A stretch of DNA of 64,000 bases, from positions 65,709,517-65,773,516 of the forward strand of contig CM053270.1 in the NCBI GenBank assembly GCA_028583415.1, in the 5' to 3' direction. Under the pieces are notes generated by a model. That model did no database searches. It was not told where the DNA came from and was given only the letters and a program-made list of their open reading frames with translations. Each line of letters starts with the position of its first letter. Position 1 is the stretch's first letter. Source of the DNA: Protea cynaroides (lineage: Eukaryota > Streptophyta > Magnoliopsida > Proteales > Proteaceae). The position numbers were made by a program, and so were the translations under genes. Shown here piece by piece: positions 1-10,284 of this stretch.

Positions 1-898
1 TTCTTCATTTCAGCTACATTAAGTTTATCTATATGATGTTTTTTAACTGCTTATACATTTTGTATCATACATCATAATTGATAAAATGATTGTTTTATAA
101 ATTTTTCCTTTAAATTCTAAAGAAATGTGCCAATCACCTAACACTCCAGACACATTTCTACTTCATTCATTATATTTTAATACTATGTTAAACGTCATCC
201 TCTATACCATAATTACATAACATAAATAAAGTATACCATCAAAATATTCTGTCCAAGAGGACAATGGGGCAAACTTATCTCTAATAAATCAGGAAAAAAA
301 AAAGTGGAATAAGTATATACGAAGGGTTATATATACTCCAACTCGAACATTTTGGTTCATTCTCTCCCACGGGAATTTGAAATGTATGTGTCATCAAGCG
401 CCTCAGGGGCAGGGAGATGAAGCCACCTCATATAAAGTGGAGATACTTTAGGTAACATGAAGCCTGAATATCTGTAACCCTTATATATTTCCATTTTTGT
501 GAGAGAGAGTCAGATATGAGAGTGTTGGTTTGGGCTTTAAAGGGGCAGGCAAATTCGTAACCACCCAATCCCTCCCCTCCCACCCTGGCCAGCCCAAGAT
601 GGGAGTCATCAGTCACCTGACCCATGAGACCGTCCACTCCACCATTTGAAGTCATATGGTATGGAGCCCACAATCGAGAAATGAGAGGCCCCATTCATGG
701 TTTTAGGTATTCCTATCGTATTGTTTTGTTGAATCAATATGGAGAACGATACCTGTCTGATATTGTCTGATGGATATGTAAACTACCCACTTATCTCGGA
801 AAACCACAAGACAACATCCTAAGGGACGACCAGTTATACAGTCGTGGGCTCCAATTGTCGGCCAGCTTATTCCATAAAGGACGAATTCGATGTCTTGT
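1..898. other. No recognisable gene
   Basis: This is AT-rich intergenic sequence. The only sizeable open frame is an 88-codon minus-strand frame near 428-694, which resembles no family I know. I see no splice structure or repeat ends. Confidence 0.5.
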
Positions 899-2060
899 GT
901 TATATATTAGGGGGAAAATATACCCCCAATAAAAAAGCTTACACGTGGCATGCAGCCTGAAAAGGCCAACTAGATAGATGAGTAAACACCCTCAGAACAC
1001 GCTCGACCGACTATGCATGTGTCCGAGTCACCCACTGAAGATCCCATTCCCTATGGGGTGCATTGCAAGAATCTTACTACTCGTATGACGCGACAATGAG
1101 GATCCCCAGTCCTTGTCAAGCATAGCTACAAGGGCGTATCCGCCGCGCCTAGGTATCTCAAACCGGTTTTATCACAAGATAGGAGTTCATCTCCTAATTG
1201 AACACGGTTCGTGCTAAGCCCTGACCTATGTGGAGTTGGTCGGCTCATTGTTCCTCCCAGTTACAGAAGGGCTTATTTAGAAGACGACATTTGTCCTTCC
1301 GGAAAGATCAAACTCAGCTACCTGCCTATCAGTCCTCTACTCCTACTCAAACACTGAGACCTGATGGTGTCACAGCCGGACACCTAGCAATCCCCCTAAG
1401 CCACGCTATAGGATGAGGACCTTGGCACTCCATTTCTCGTTCTATAAATGCTAGCAGTCTCCCAAGGTAATTCCTAATCAATCTTTTTTTACACACTCGA
1501 ATTCTCTTTACAACTCCCCTTCTTTAAACTGGAGTTCGTCCTTCGACGACGCTTGACTATTTGTATTTGGAATCTAACTTAGGCATCGGAGTGTCTCGGG
1601 CCGAGTTGCCCAAACACTTTTGTACCCCTACTCTGTGGTTGCAGGTTTCTTGCTCACTGCAGGCTAGCAGGAACTTGGCATATCTTACTATGTCAAGCTT
1701 GAAAGATCTTACCTTGTAAAGCTTGGCAAATCTTACCTTCAACAGACAATTGAATCTTACTATAAGGAGGGTGATCTGATATGGGACGAATCCACATTTG
1801 TCATATCCAACTCACATCCTCACTCCATAAATAGGGGGCAACTCCTGCAGATTCATTCATTTCACTTTTATCACGTTTGATATACAAATTACTTCGATCC
1901 CCACAACTTTGTCAAAACTGGATCATTACAATAGTCCAAGTTCTTTGGCTATTTGTATTCGGAGTACTGATTTAGGCATCAAAGTCACCCCCAGATCTAA
2001 AACCCAACCTTCTCCTACTTACTTTCCATCTGCCTTGTAGGTCATTTGAACTTTGAAATC
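899..2060 (+). mobile_element. Old Ty3/gypsy (Tat/Ogre-like) LTR remnant
   Basis: The stretch begins with a TGTTATATATTAGGGGG-type start typical of Tat-lineage gypsy LTRs. It holds two successive copies of an LTR 3' module. Each has a TATA-like box (tctataaat near 1440, ccataaatag near 1825), about 120 bp of CT-rich leader, and then the words 'ctatttgtatt...ttaggcatc' (1556 and 1948). The TTAGGCATCGGAGTGTC word is common in LTRs of this lineage. No primer binding site, polyprotein or clear target duplication follows, so this is a truncated or rearranged remnant. Family assignment rests on memory of LTR signatures and is an inference. Confidence 0.5.
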
Positions 2061-2086
2061 GATTAGGTTTCCAACATCAACACTAA

Positions 2087-2359
2087 GGCTCTCTTTGGTT
2101 TGTATTATATAATGTATTATGAGTTATTTGTGACAAATCAATTATGATAATAGATTCTGAGTAATAAATAATGATCGTTTGGTACCACTAAACATAATAC
2201 ATTATATAATGAAAAATAGATTATAATGATAAACAACTAATAACCTATTTGTAGATTATGCATTATATCTATTTATTTTAATTATAAATAGACATTATAA
2301 ATCATGCCAAACAATCATAAATTTCATAATTTATTACATAATACAAACCAAAGACAGCC
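2087..2359. mobile_element. Tourist-like (PIF/Harbinger) MITE, 273 bp
   Basis: The terminal inverted repeats start GGCTCTCTTTGGTTTGTATT and, from the other end, GGCTGTCTTTGGTTTGTATT. The interior is AT-rich with no coding capacity. It is flanked by the trinucleotide TAA at 2084-2086 and 2360-2362, the target duplication expected of PIF/Harbinger. A decayed relative lies at 21631-21907. Confidence 0.85.
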
Positions 2360-2362
2360 TAA

Positions 2363-3744
2363 GCTGATGCTAAAAAAAAAAAAGAATATACCACATCAAC
2401 ATATGACCAATACTGATCCAATTACCATGAACTAAATATGTGACCTCATTCTAATACGAGGGATGAAGTTGGGAGTGATCCTTAACCATTGAATCCCCAA
2501 AACTAATGCCTATGCTCAAGTGAGATTTGGATGGGCCCATAAACACCATTTGGAGGGTTCTGATTGCCTTATCTAAGTCTACAAGGAGGGGTTATATGTT
2601 CCAAAAATCCCGTACTCGTACTCCCCTCCAGATAGTAGTAGTAAACCTAAGTCAGTGGAAGAGAGAGAAGAAGGAAGGTGTTTGGGAATCGAGAGTGGTT
2701 CGTCAGCATTCGGTGACAAGACATCTCGTCCGTTCTCGCGACTTTTTTCTTAAAAAAATTCTGCCCAAACGAGGCAGTCGTGTACGGTAAAGTCGTTCAG
2801 GAAAAAAGGATGGGACCCACACATGGAAAATTTGACCATTTGTGTGACTCGGCTAGACAAAATAAAAGAAGAAACGAATAGTCTTGTTTGACACCGACCT
2901 GACAACTATTGTCGTACGTTAGAGTGGGATTCTGATGAAGATACGTGGACTAATCAGGTGATGGTATGAAGTATTAGTGGGGTCCCTTCCACTGAGATCT
3001 TCAATTCAAGTAGCTGTTTTGCATAGCAGACATGAATGACAAAGAGCCACGTGAGTGAGCGCACGACTGGTGGGACCAGGTGGATCCCACGCGTCAAGTC
3101 ATACGTCCCATCGATTTGACTATAGAGAGGTGTGTGCATGAACCTTCGTACTTCTCTGTTTTTTAATAAAGAGAAGATGAGCGTAGGACTTGGACTCCCA
3201 CTATGTGCCAAGCCAGCTGCCAAACCACTCGCTTTCGTACTCGACCCTAAATGGTTGTCCAGTCTTTTCGGTTGTGATCGTACTCTTAGAATTCATCTCA
3301 AAGTGTAGACTTTGATACACAGCTTCCATAACATTACAGGATTTGAGTTCAGCATGTCTTTGGAGATATTTCAGCCGTGATTTAATGGTTGGAGTCCTTG
3401 CAAATGGATCATGAATGGAAGGATGATGAAGGGATCGGATTCACTCGACAACATGACAAGATATTTTTTCCATAACGAATGCACCTTTGCCTTTACTAAT
3501 AACGGTGTCAAGAGATGAACAATTGTGTAATTGCAACAATTCCTTGTCGGTTCCTATGACCCTGTCTAAGGGGGTCATTACCAGATCGTCTCATTTACTA
3601 AACAATCCCAAAAATAGAAATTCCTTACATTTAACAATGGACCATCCAAATCCAATTCCTTGTTCTAGGCACACAAAAAATAAATATGAGAGATGGAGAA
3701 AGAATACTTCTTTATTATAAAAAATTGAGTAAATTATAAGTATT
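2363..3744. other. No recognisable gene
   Basis: The open frames at 2527-2790 (plus) and 2954-3223 (minus) are short and show no domain, conserved motif or splice signals. I see no repeat structure in this stretch. Confidence 0.5.
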
Positions 3745-4198
3745 TTTCATGAGATTTGCCATTAAATCAGGTACATTTTAATCCTTTCAAATAATTACAA
3801 AATCATTCTCTTAAATCAAAATAAATTACAAAAAAATTCCATTCTGGTAGTAAATTTCTATTATTTAATGACCAAATATAAAAATTAAAATTTTTTAATA
3901 TCTAGAATATCCAAATGGTTATATTAATGGACCATTTTACCCCCTTAACTATTAAGGGATGATAAGATTTCTTAACACAACAATTTTTTTAGGTAACATT
4001 TAAGGAGGTAAAATGATTCGTTAACTTAACCATTTGGGTACTTTAAGTATTAAAATTTTTTATCTTTAGTTGTCAGTTAATAGAAATTCACTAATAGAAT
4101 GGGTTTTTTTGTAATTTATTTTGATTTAAGGGGGTATCTTTGTAATTATTTGAAATATTGGATGTGTATCTGATTTAAAGGCAAACTACAAACAAAGT
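3745..4198. repeat. Long inverted-repeat (foldback) element, about 450 bp
   Basis: Left arm from about 3752 (ttgccattaaatcagg) reads inward through ttcaaataattacaaa and aaatcaaaataaattac to ccaaatggtta near 3920. The right arm, read on the minus strand from about 4188, carries the same words in the same order. Arms are roughly 170-190 bp with scattered mismatches, and the loop is short. This fits a foldback MITE or an old MULE-type MITE. No coding capacity is visible. Confidence 0.7.
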
Positions 4199-5569
4199 AA
4201 ATAAAATGTACTCTAAAAAAAAACCCTAATAAAAAAAGCAAATAGAAATAAATTAGAAAATAATAAGCACAATAGGGAGTTCATGTGTAAGAATTAGAGA
4301 CTATGAATTAGTTGCAAACCTTGCGGTGGCCTTCTTTGGCACATTGTAATTGTGGATTGTATGAAAAGTCATGGACTCATAATCATAAATAAGGTAAGAA
4401 ACCGATGCTCAAATTGTATGGAATATGGATGATCTGACTCTTTGCATATACGAAAAAAAGGAAACAAAGAGTATATATATGTTGTGCTGTTTGCGTACAA
4501 GAAATGAAAAATCGAAGAATGACTGGAAAGATATTATATATTAGGGTTTTAAGAAGGTTCTAGACGTTTGTTTCTTAACCGTTCTTTAATGGTCTATCAA
4601 TTTTGGACTCATTGAAAAACACGTTCCAAAATATCCCGTCCCATTTATTATTTGATCCCAAAATTGACTTCGATTGTGTTTGATTGCAGGGGAATTGAAG
4701 GGAACGGAAGTGAAATATTTTAATTTTAAATAGAAACTTTTATAATTATAACACAACATGATTCTACAAATTCTTAACATATTTAGTAATGATATTTATA
4801 AAATATAAAATTTATTTTCCTTTTCAAATGAGATGGATTGGATGCAAAGTGATGTGTAAATTAATAATTAAATATGATATAATTTAAAATTAATTCGATT
4901 CCCCTTACAATCAAACAAAGTCCTTCAAAGTCATCCAATTTAGTCATGAAATGATTTTAAGACAGATTTTAACGATTTAATTTTGGAACGATTTTCGATT
5001 ACAATCCCAAATGGATACCCATGCTCCTGCTAACATGCCAGGAATTTATAAGTTGATTTTGCTTATCCCACATTTTACCTTGAATCAAATTCAAATCCTC
5101 TCCAGCATTCCAACCCACAAGCCAAACAACGACTCAGTATATGTATCGATGTATCTCAGTCGATTTGATGTTTTATTAGCAAAATGAACGCTGGAGAAAA
5201 TTTTTATACGAGTCCATTTCCCAACACGATTCCCACTAAAAATTGGATCTATCCGCGCGTGAAGATAGCGCGTGGTTTTGAAAATTTCCAAGGATTGTTT
5301 TTTTTTTTGGTAAAAATTTCCTTGGATTACTGGAATATGATGAACGCAGAGGCAGAGAGGCACACGTGTACCCTGAACATTTGCAGTAGACTCAAGAGAT
5401 TACTGAAAAAAGCGAAGAGAAAAAATCATTTCCTGCCATACTTTTATGAGTGGCCAATGCAGAGAGTACATCCGTTGATGTTATTACTCCCGCATTTATT
5501 TATATTAAATTCTCTTATTAATAAAAAGCATATATTGTGATATCTAATTGTGTCGCCTTTGAGATCTAA
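4199..5569. other. No recognisable gene
   Basis: The stretch is AT-rich. A 118-codon plus-strand frame (5184-5540) overlaps a 90-codon minus frame, and neither resembles a known protein. Without homology or splice context I do not call a gene. Confidence 0.5.
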
Positions 5570-5985
5570 TCGATAGTCCGGATCGAGTCGGTTCGAATTA
5601 ATCGAAACCAATCTAGATCGATTTCTTATTAGACATGTTTTAGGTTAAGATATGATAAATTGGTTTGGAAAATTGAACCAATGAATCCGAACTGAATAAT
5701 AGACCAAACCAGACTGATTTAGATAGGATATTAAACTATTTTTCACTGCTTCAATCTTTTGGATGGATTTAATTGGTTTCCTACTGTGCTTTCAACACGA
5801 AGTGGCCCAATACCAACTCGATAAGCTAAGCCCTATAAGAAATCGACACTAGACCGGTCCATTAGTTAATGTGCACAGTGTAGTTCATTCAGCCCGAACT
5901 TCTTAATGGACATGTTTTAGTCAGACCCTATATAAAACCCGACACCGACCCAAATCGAAACTGACCCGTTGACACCCTTAGTGAC
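5570..5985 (-). mobile_element. MITE-like repeat, 'gggtgtcaa' family, copy 1
   Basis: Read on the minus strand, this block shares several 20-40 bp words with the plus-strand block at 38386-38822. An example is the segment gatttagataggatattaaa...gcttcaatc near 5717-5757, which corresponds to 38574-38625. Its minus-strand start (ctaagggtgtcaacgg) matches the common hAT-type MITE end. The opposite end is not clear. Confidence 0.5.
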
Positions 5986-6953
5986 ATCGAATCCGCCTCC
6001 AAATTCACATCTAAATCCAATTATTTATATTCCCTTCAACAGGTGCGTATTCAAATCGAATTCAAATTTTCATTTTTTTCATTTACATCCTTAGTTGTGA
6101 GATTATATAATAATATCTAGAGTATTATTACACATGCATATAAGAATGGGGTATTTGATTGAATTAGATTAAATTTAGGAAAATTTTCATATACACCCCA
6201 ATAAGGAATGGAAACATCATCTACCTCCACAAAATTTTAAAAACCTCATCTAGTACCCAAAAAGTTTGCTCCGTTAATCAACGAAGTCCACTCCGTTAAC
6301 AAAATTCCGTTAATTGCTGACGTCAGTTGCAATGAACATTTTAACGGACCATAGTACCCTTTTAGTGTTGTTAAAGGACGAAATACCCTTTATTCATAAC
6401 TTATCCTACCCAAACGTTCATTTTGATTTATAACAGTGAAATTTGAAAATTTACTCTCGATCCTCTGTTCACGATGGCGATTGTCTTGATGCTTTTCCAA
6501 TCTTCTCTTCGACGGCGACGGCGACGGACTTCATCTTCCTCGAGTCTTCTGTAGCTTCTTCTTCTTTGTCGGCGAAGGATAATGTGTAGTTTCTTCTGTA
6601 GTTTCATCAATCATTGGGGTTGAGGTTGCAACTACAAGGAATTGGCGAACAGTGGAATCAAGAACATTGATGTTTCATCTTGCATGTCTTATTCTTCCCT
6701 GTCCATCCCAAGTTATTGCTACTAATCCTCTGAAAATCATCATCCCCTTTTCCCCAATATCCCATCAGGTATGTGAAAAAACCCTAACCTAAATATTGAT
6801 GAGATTGAGAAAAATTATCAGTTAGGGTTTTAGTAGTTTTAGTTCGACGTTGAACTATTTATAGTCCATTGAATCTAGGAATTGAATAATCGTAATCATC
6901 TTCATCTGCTGCTTCTTTTTATCTTGTAGATTCATTTGTAATACCTAATAGAG

Positions 6954-7065
6954 ATGGAAAAAATGAAAAATCTACTAAAACTAAAACCAAATCCGCAGGA
7001 GCAATTGAGGGATTGGCAGAGGCGACTCAAGAAAAAGTGTTGCAACATCGAACGCCAAATCCGAG
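6954..7065 (+). pseudogene. Captured first exon of VPS24 (CHMP3, ESCRT-III subunit)
   Basis: The frame from the ATG at 6954 encodes 37 residues starting MEKMKNLLKLKPNP, with RDWQRRLKKKCCNIERQIR at the end. As I recall the family, this is the amino-terminal basic alpha-helix 1 of plant VPS24, the ESCRT-III subunit that assembles on endosomal membranes to close multivesicular-body vesicles. The exon ends CCGAG before gtgatt, a phase-1 donor that fits the next VPS24 codon. Upstream, a pyrimidine-rich acceptor ending cttgtag (about 6929) and a donor-like caggtatgtg (about 6768) suggest that a leader exon and leader intron were captured too. The remaining VPS24 exons (about 190 residues) are absent. 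The fragment sits inside a 9-bp-duplication MULE, so it is a transduplicated piece, not a functional gene. Any transcript would probably read through into 7066-7120 and stop. Confidence 0.8.
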
Positions 7066-7746
7066 GTGATTTCCTAAATCGGACCCCATTCTCTCCCTTC
7101 GTCTATTTCCTTAATCATATTTATATACCATCATTGTAATTTGAATTCTTGTTTACACAAATTTCAATATTTCTAATTTTCATTTCCATGATTTGTTTTT
7201 TGAGTTTTTCTTTTTCTGAAAGCTTTCCTCTTGAGTTCATTACTAACAGGCCTTTATTCCTCCCCTTCCCTGGATGTGTAGAGATAAGAGAAAAGAAATG
7301 AATTTTTCTTGAAAAAACCAAAGAAAAGAAGCAGAAGCAAATGAGTTGTTTGGATCAAGAAAGAAGATTTCAGCAAAGAAACGATGATGAACACCATAGA
7401 GAGTCTCCTCCTCTCGCAGAATCTCCATCTCAATACTCTCAATCTCTAGAAACTGTCGACTTTCCCAATTCTTCTCTGCTTTCCCAGGAAGTGCCACCTC
7501 TCCATTCAATACTTCAGCTCCATTAACTTCTAACGTGGAGAAGAAGAGGAAGAATAATATGCAAAAAATGTAGAAAATGGAGAATTCGTGGGAGAGAGAG
7601 AAGAAGAGTGAACAACGACAAATCTGTGATTCGGCTTTGACAATTGATATCTCTAATGGTTTGAATTTTTTTTTTCATTGATATGGCCAGCGTCGACAGT
7701 ACCTTTGATCTTCTTCTTCCTCAATCAATCCTGGTGGCAGAGCTCG
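7066..7746. other. MULE interior of unknown origin
   Basis: From 7066 to about 7240 the sequence looks like the start of the captured VPS24 intron (T-rich, after the donor). From about 7330 it changes to purine-rich sequence with a 61-codon plus-strand frame (7341-7526) rich in Ser, Gln and Glu. I do not recognise a parent gene. It may be a second captured fragment. Confidence 0.4.
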
Positions 7747-7882
7747 GATGCCGGTGATGGGTGATGAGATGCCAGTGATGGGTGATGAGATGCTTGTGAT
7801 GGGTGATGAGATGCCGGAGATATGATTCCGAAGATGAGATACCACCGCCGGAGATATGATTCCGAAGATGAGATACCACTGT
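7747..7882. repeat. Two short tandem arrays inside the MULE
   Basis: Three 21-bp units (gatgccggtgatgggtgatga and two variants) run from 7747 to 7809. They are followed from 7814 by two 34-bp units beginning ccggagatatgattccgaag, the second starting at 7848. These arrays create the histidine-rich repeats seen in the minus-strand frame at 7721-8029. Confidence 0.85.
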
Positions 7883-8323
7883 CAACCACAATGAAGAGGG
7901 AACCAACACCGTAGAGAGAGTCAACTCAGAGGGAACCAACGCAAACTGGAGTCGAGTTAGGGCTTGGGTGAGATTGAATATGAGAGAGAGACACAATATA
8001 CATAACATTACAAAGGTTAAATTAGTCATTCAACGTATGCCTTTAATATTTTAATTTTAATAAGAAGGGTAAAATTATATTTCAACAATTCCGTCAGTTA
8101 GTTGGATGTGATTGAGGTTTTTGAAATTTTGTGGAGGTAGATGATGTTGCCAATCCTTACTGGGGTGTATATGAAAATTTTCCTTTAAATTTAATATGTA
8201 ACTAATCTAAACCATGTCATCTTCATCCAATAGTCCGAACAAATAATTCATCTTGTCCACATGGCATAGTAGATGACGTATGATATTTGAAAAAAAAAAA
8301 CCTTGTGAGAACACTAAATTCAC

Positions 8324-8326
<3 letters not shown>

Positions 8327-8361
<35 letters not shown>
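8327..8361. repeat. (TA)n microsatellite
   Basis: About 17 uninterrupted TA units lie in intergenic sequence between the MULE and the TRIM cluster. Confidence 0.95.
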
Positions 8362-8364
<3 letters not shown>

Positions 8365-8671
8365 ATCTATCATATGCTTAATTTTATTTAGGGCAAGGGA
8401 TTTACATGCTATCGATTTGTATTAACATCTTAGACACCAAACCAATAGCTTACAGCGAGAATGTACATTTGATTAGAATCACAGTTCATGATACAAGGGA
8501 CCATGTCTTTCCTTTCCTGAAAAGAGAGAGGAGAGAGACAACTAGGAAAGGAAAGTGTTGAGAATAGTCCCACATTATTTAGAGGCTGGAACCTTAGGTG
8601 CCTTGTATATGGAGAGCCTCTACTTACTAGTTCGAATTTTTAAGACTGGAACCTTGGGTGCCTTGTATATG

Positions 8672-9434
8672 GGCCCCGTTTGATAGCACTCCAGCTCCCA
8701 TGGAGCTACTTCTGGTCCAGAGTCGTTTTCTACTTCTTCTCTAGAGTCAGGATTTTTGAAGTAGAATGCTGTTTGATAATGTTGTTCCAAAATCAAAAGA
8801 CTATGCTTCCAGAATGTTGTGTGGTGGTGGTGGTATTGGTGGTAGTTGGGGGGGTAGTGGTGGCGGTGCTGGTCGGTGGTGGCGGCGACGATGCTGGTGG
8901 GGGGTGGAGGTGGCGACGGTGGTGGTGGTAGAGGCAGGGGTGGTGGGAGGTGGGTGGTGGCGGTGGGGATGGGTGGTGGTGGTGATGGTGGTGGTGGCGG
9001 CAATGGTGGGAGGGTGGTGGTGGCGATAGTGGTGGTAGGTGGTGGTGGCAGTGGTGGTGGTAGGTGGTGGGTGATGGTGGTGGCGGTGGTGGTGGTAGCT
9101 GGTGGGTGGAGGTGGTGGCGGCTACGATGGTGGTGGTGGTGGTGGTGGCAGTTGTGGTGGTGGTGGTAGCAGCGACTGTGGGTGGTGGGTGGTCGAGGGG
9201 TGGTGGTGATGATGGCAGTGCCAATGGTGGTGGTGATGGCAGTTAGTAGTGGTAATAGCTTCGGAGCAAGAGAAGTAAGTTTTTTTAGCTCCAGTTTTTT
9301 AGCTCCCAGAGATATTTTTGGAGCGGTTCACTTCATGGGAGTCAAAACTTAAACCGTGTTTATCAATCGTCATTCTACTCCGGATTAGCTCCGGAGCTAA
9401 GAAGTAAGGAGCTGGAGTGTTATCAAACGGGGCC
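8672..9434. mobile_element. MITE with a GGT-array core, 763 bp
   Basis: The ends are near-perfect inverted repeats: GGCCCCGTTTGATAGCACTC on the left and GGCCCCGTTTGATAACACTC from the right, continuing CAGCTCC. Subterminal words (gagctacttct, agctccgaag) recur near both ends. No clear target duplication is visible (atg before, tta after), so the superfamily is uncertain; hAT or PIF/Harbinger are candidates. The middle is replaced by a long GGT-rich array. The element sits inside the left LTR of TRIM copy 1. Confidence 0.75.
8817..9246. repeat. GGT/GGC-rich trinucleotide array, about 430 bp
   Basis: Imperfect repeats of GGT with GGC, GGA and GAT variants continue for about 430 bp on the plus strand, a strong purine and G strand bias. 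They generate long but meaningless Gly/Val/Trp frames on the plus strand and Pro/His/Thr frames on the minus strand. The array lies wholly between the two ends of the MITE. Confidence 0.9.
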
Positions 9435-9736
9435 TTAGAGCTCCAGTTTCCCTCTCATACGGTTAACCAAAAGAGGGACCTATCACCTAAAAATAAGGAT
9501 AGTCACCCAAAAAAATAGGGACCATAGTCACTTAAAATTGGGACCACATTTATCATGTATATTGCCACTCAACGGTGGGGGTACACGTGAGGGAGAGTTA
9601 GGGGAATAGTCTCACAATGCTTAGAGATTGAAACCTAGGATGCCTTAGATATGGAGAATACCTCCAGTTACTAGTTTGAACTTTTAATATGAAAACTTAA
9701 CAGAAGACACACATTTTGAATCCTAGTTGTTAATAG

Positions 9737-10018
9737 GAATATTCATCCAACTTAGTTAAAAGGTAACCCTAGGTTCTTATTTTTGGGCTGGTTTGGGTTT
9801 CCAGGTTTCATTTTAGGCCTATTTGGTGACCCTTATGTATCTTTCTCTTGTTCATAATCCAAATATTGTCCTTGGTTGTATCTTTCTCTTGTTCATAATT
9901 CAAGTATTGTCCCTGGTTTTTGGTGCCTTGTCGCTTTATGATGCGATGATCGTAGTCCTTTATTAGTTATATATACAGTTTTTATCTCTTTGCAATAAAT
10001 TTGGTTACCTATAAAAAA
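9737..10018 (+). mobile_element. LINE-like 3' tail fragment, copy 1
   Basis: The block runs from aatattcatccaac to ggttacctataaaaaaaaat. The ending 'aataaatttggttacct' plus an A-run resembles the 3' end of plant L1 LINEs. It is repeated at 12886-13107 with about 80-85 per cent identity by eye. A short internal duplication (gtatctttctcttgttcata, twice) is present only here. No RT frame is retained. Confidence 0.5.
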
Positions 10019-10108
10019 AAATTATAAATTTGAATGTTGGATATTTTGCTAATTATCTATCTTGAATCCTTGATCATATGTCAAATTTCAACCTCAAATT
10101 CATTCATT

Positions 10109-10236
10109 TGATAAGAATCACATTTCATCATACAGGGGACTGTCTTCCCTGAAAAGAGAGGAGAGAGCATGTGATAAGGGTCACATTTCATCGTACAAGG
10201 GAATGTCTTCCCTGAAAAGAGAGAGGAGAGAGACAA
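10109..10236 (+). repeat. 63-bp tandem duplication
   Basis: The unit begins tgataagaatcacatttcat and ends gaaaagagaggagagagcat. It occurs at 10109-10171 and again at 10172-10236. A third, diverged copy lies at about 8473-8540, just before TRIM copy 1. Confidence 0.8.
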
Positions 10237-10284
10237 CTATGAAAGGAAATTATACACTATGAAATCTTGTCGCTAATTGGAATA

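Larger units (their letters stand above)
6178..8184. mobile_element. Mutator-like element (Pack-MULE), 2007 bp
   Basis: Terminal inverted repeats of about 75 bp start GGAAAATTTTCATATACACC on the left and, from the other end, AGGAAAATTTTCATATACAC. They continue through CATCATCTACCTCCACAAAA with only a few mismatches. The 9-bp sequence ttaaattta flanks both sides (6169-6177 and 8185-8193), the duplication length typical of Mutator-like elements. No transposase frame is present. The interior carries a recognisable piece of a host gene (first coding exon of VPS24, 6954-7065) and other GC-richer sequence of unknown source, so the element is best described as a Pack-MULE. The TIRs and duplication are seen directly; the capture mechanism is inferred. 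Confidence 0.85.
8557..9702 (+). mobile_element. TRIM (miniature LTR element), copy 1, split by a MITE
   Basis: The left LTR starts tgttgagaatagtcccacat at 8557. The right LTR lies at about 9598-9702 and ends gaaaacttaaca. A polypurine tract (gtgagggagag) precedes the right LTR. The short interior has the phrases about 'gggacc' and 'agtcac' found in the other copies. The left LTR has an internal duplication (ctggaacc...ttgtatatgg near 8587 and again near 8647) and is then interrupted by the MITE at 8672-9434. There is no coding capacity. Confidence 0.65.

Noticed and set aside
7747..7882. Regular repeats that might suggest a CRISPR-like array
   Set aside because: Units are directly adjacent without unique spacers, and the genome is eukaryotic; a simple minisatellite explains it.
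8620..9246. Long Gly/Val-rich plus-strand and Pro/His-rich minus-strand open frames
   Set aside because: They are products of the GGT array; open in many frames at once, with no domain or start context.
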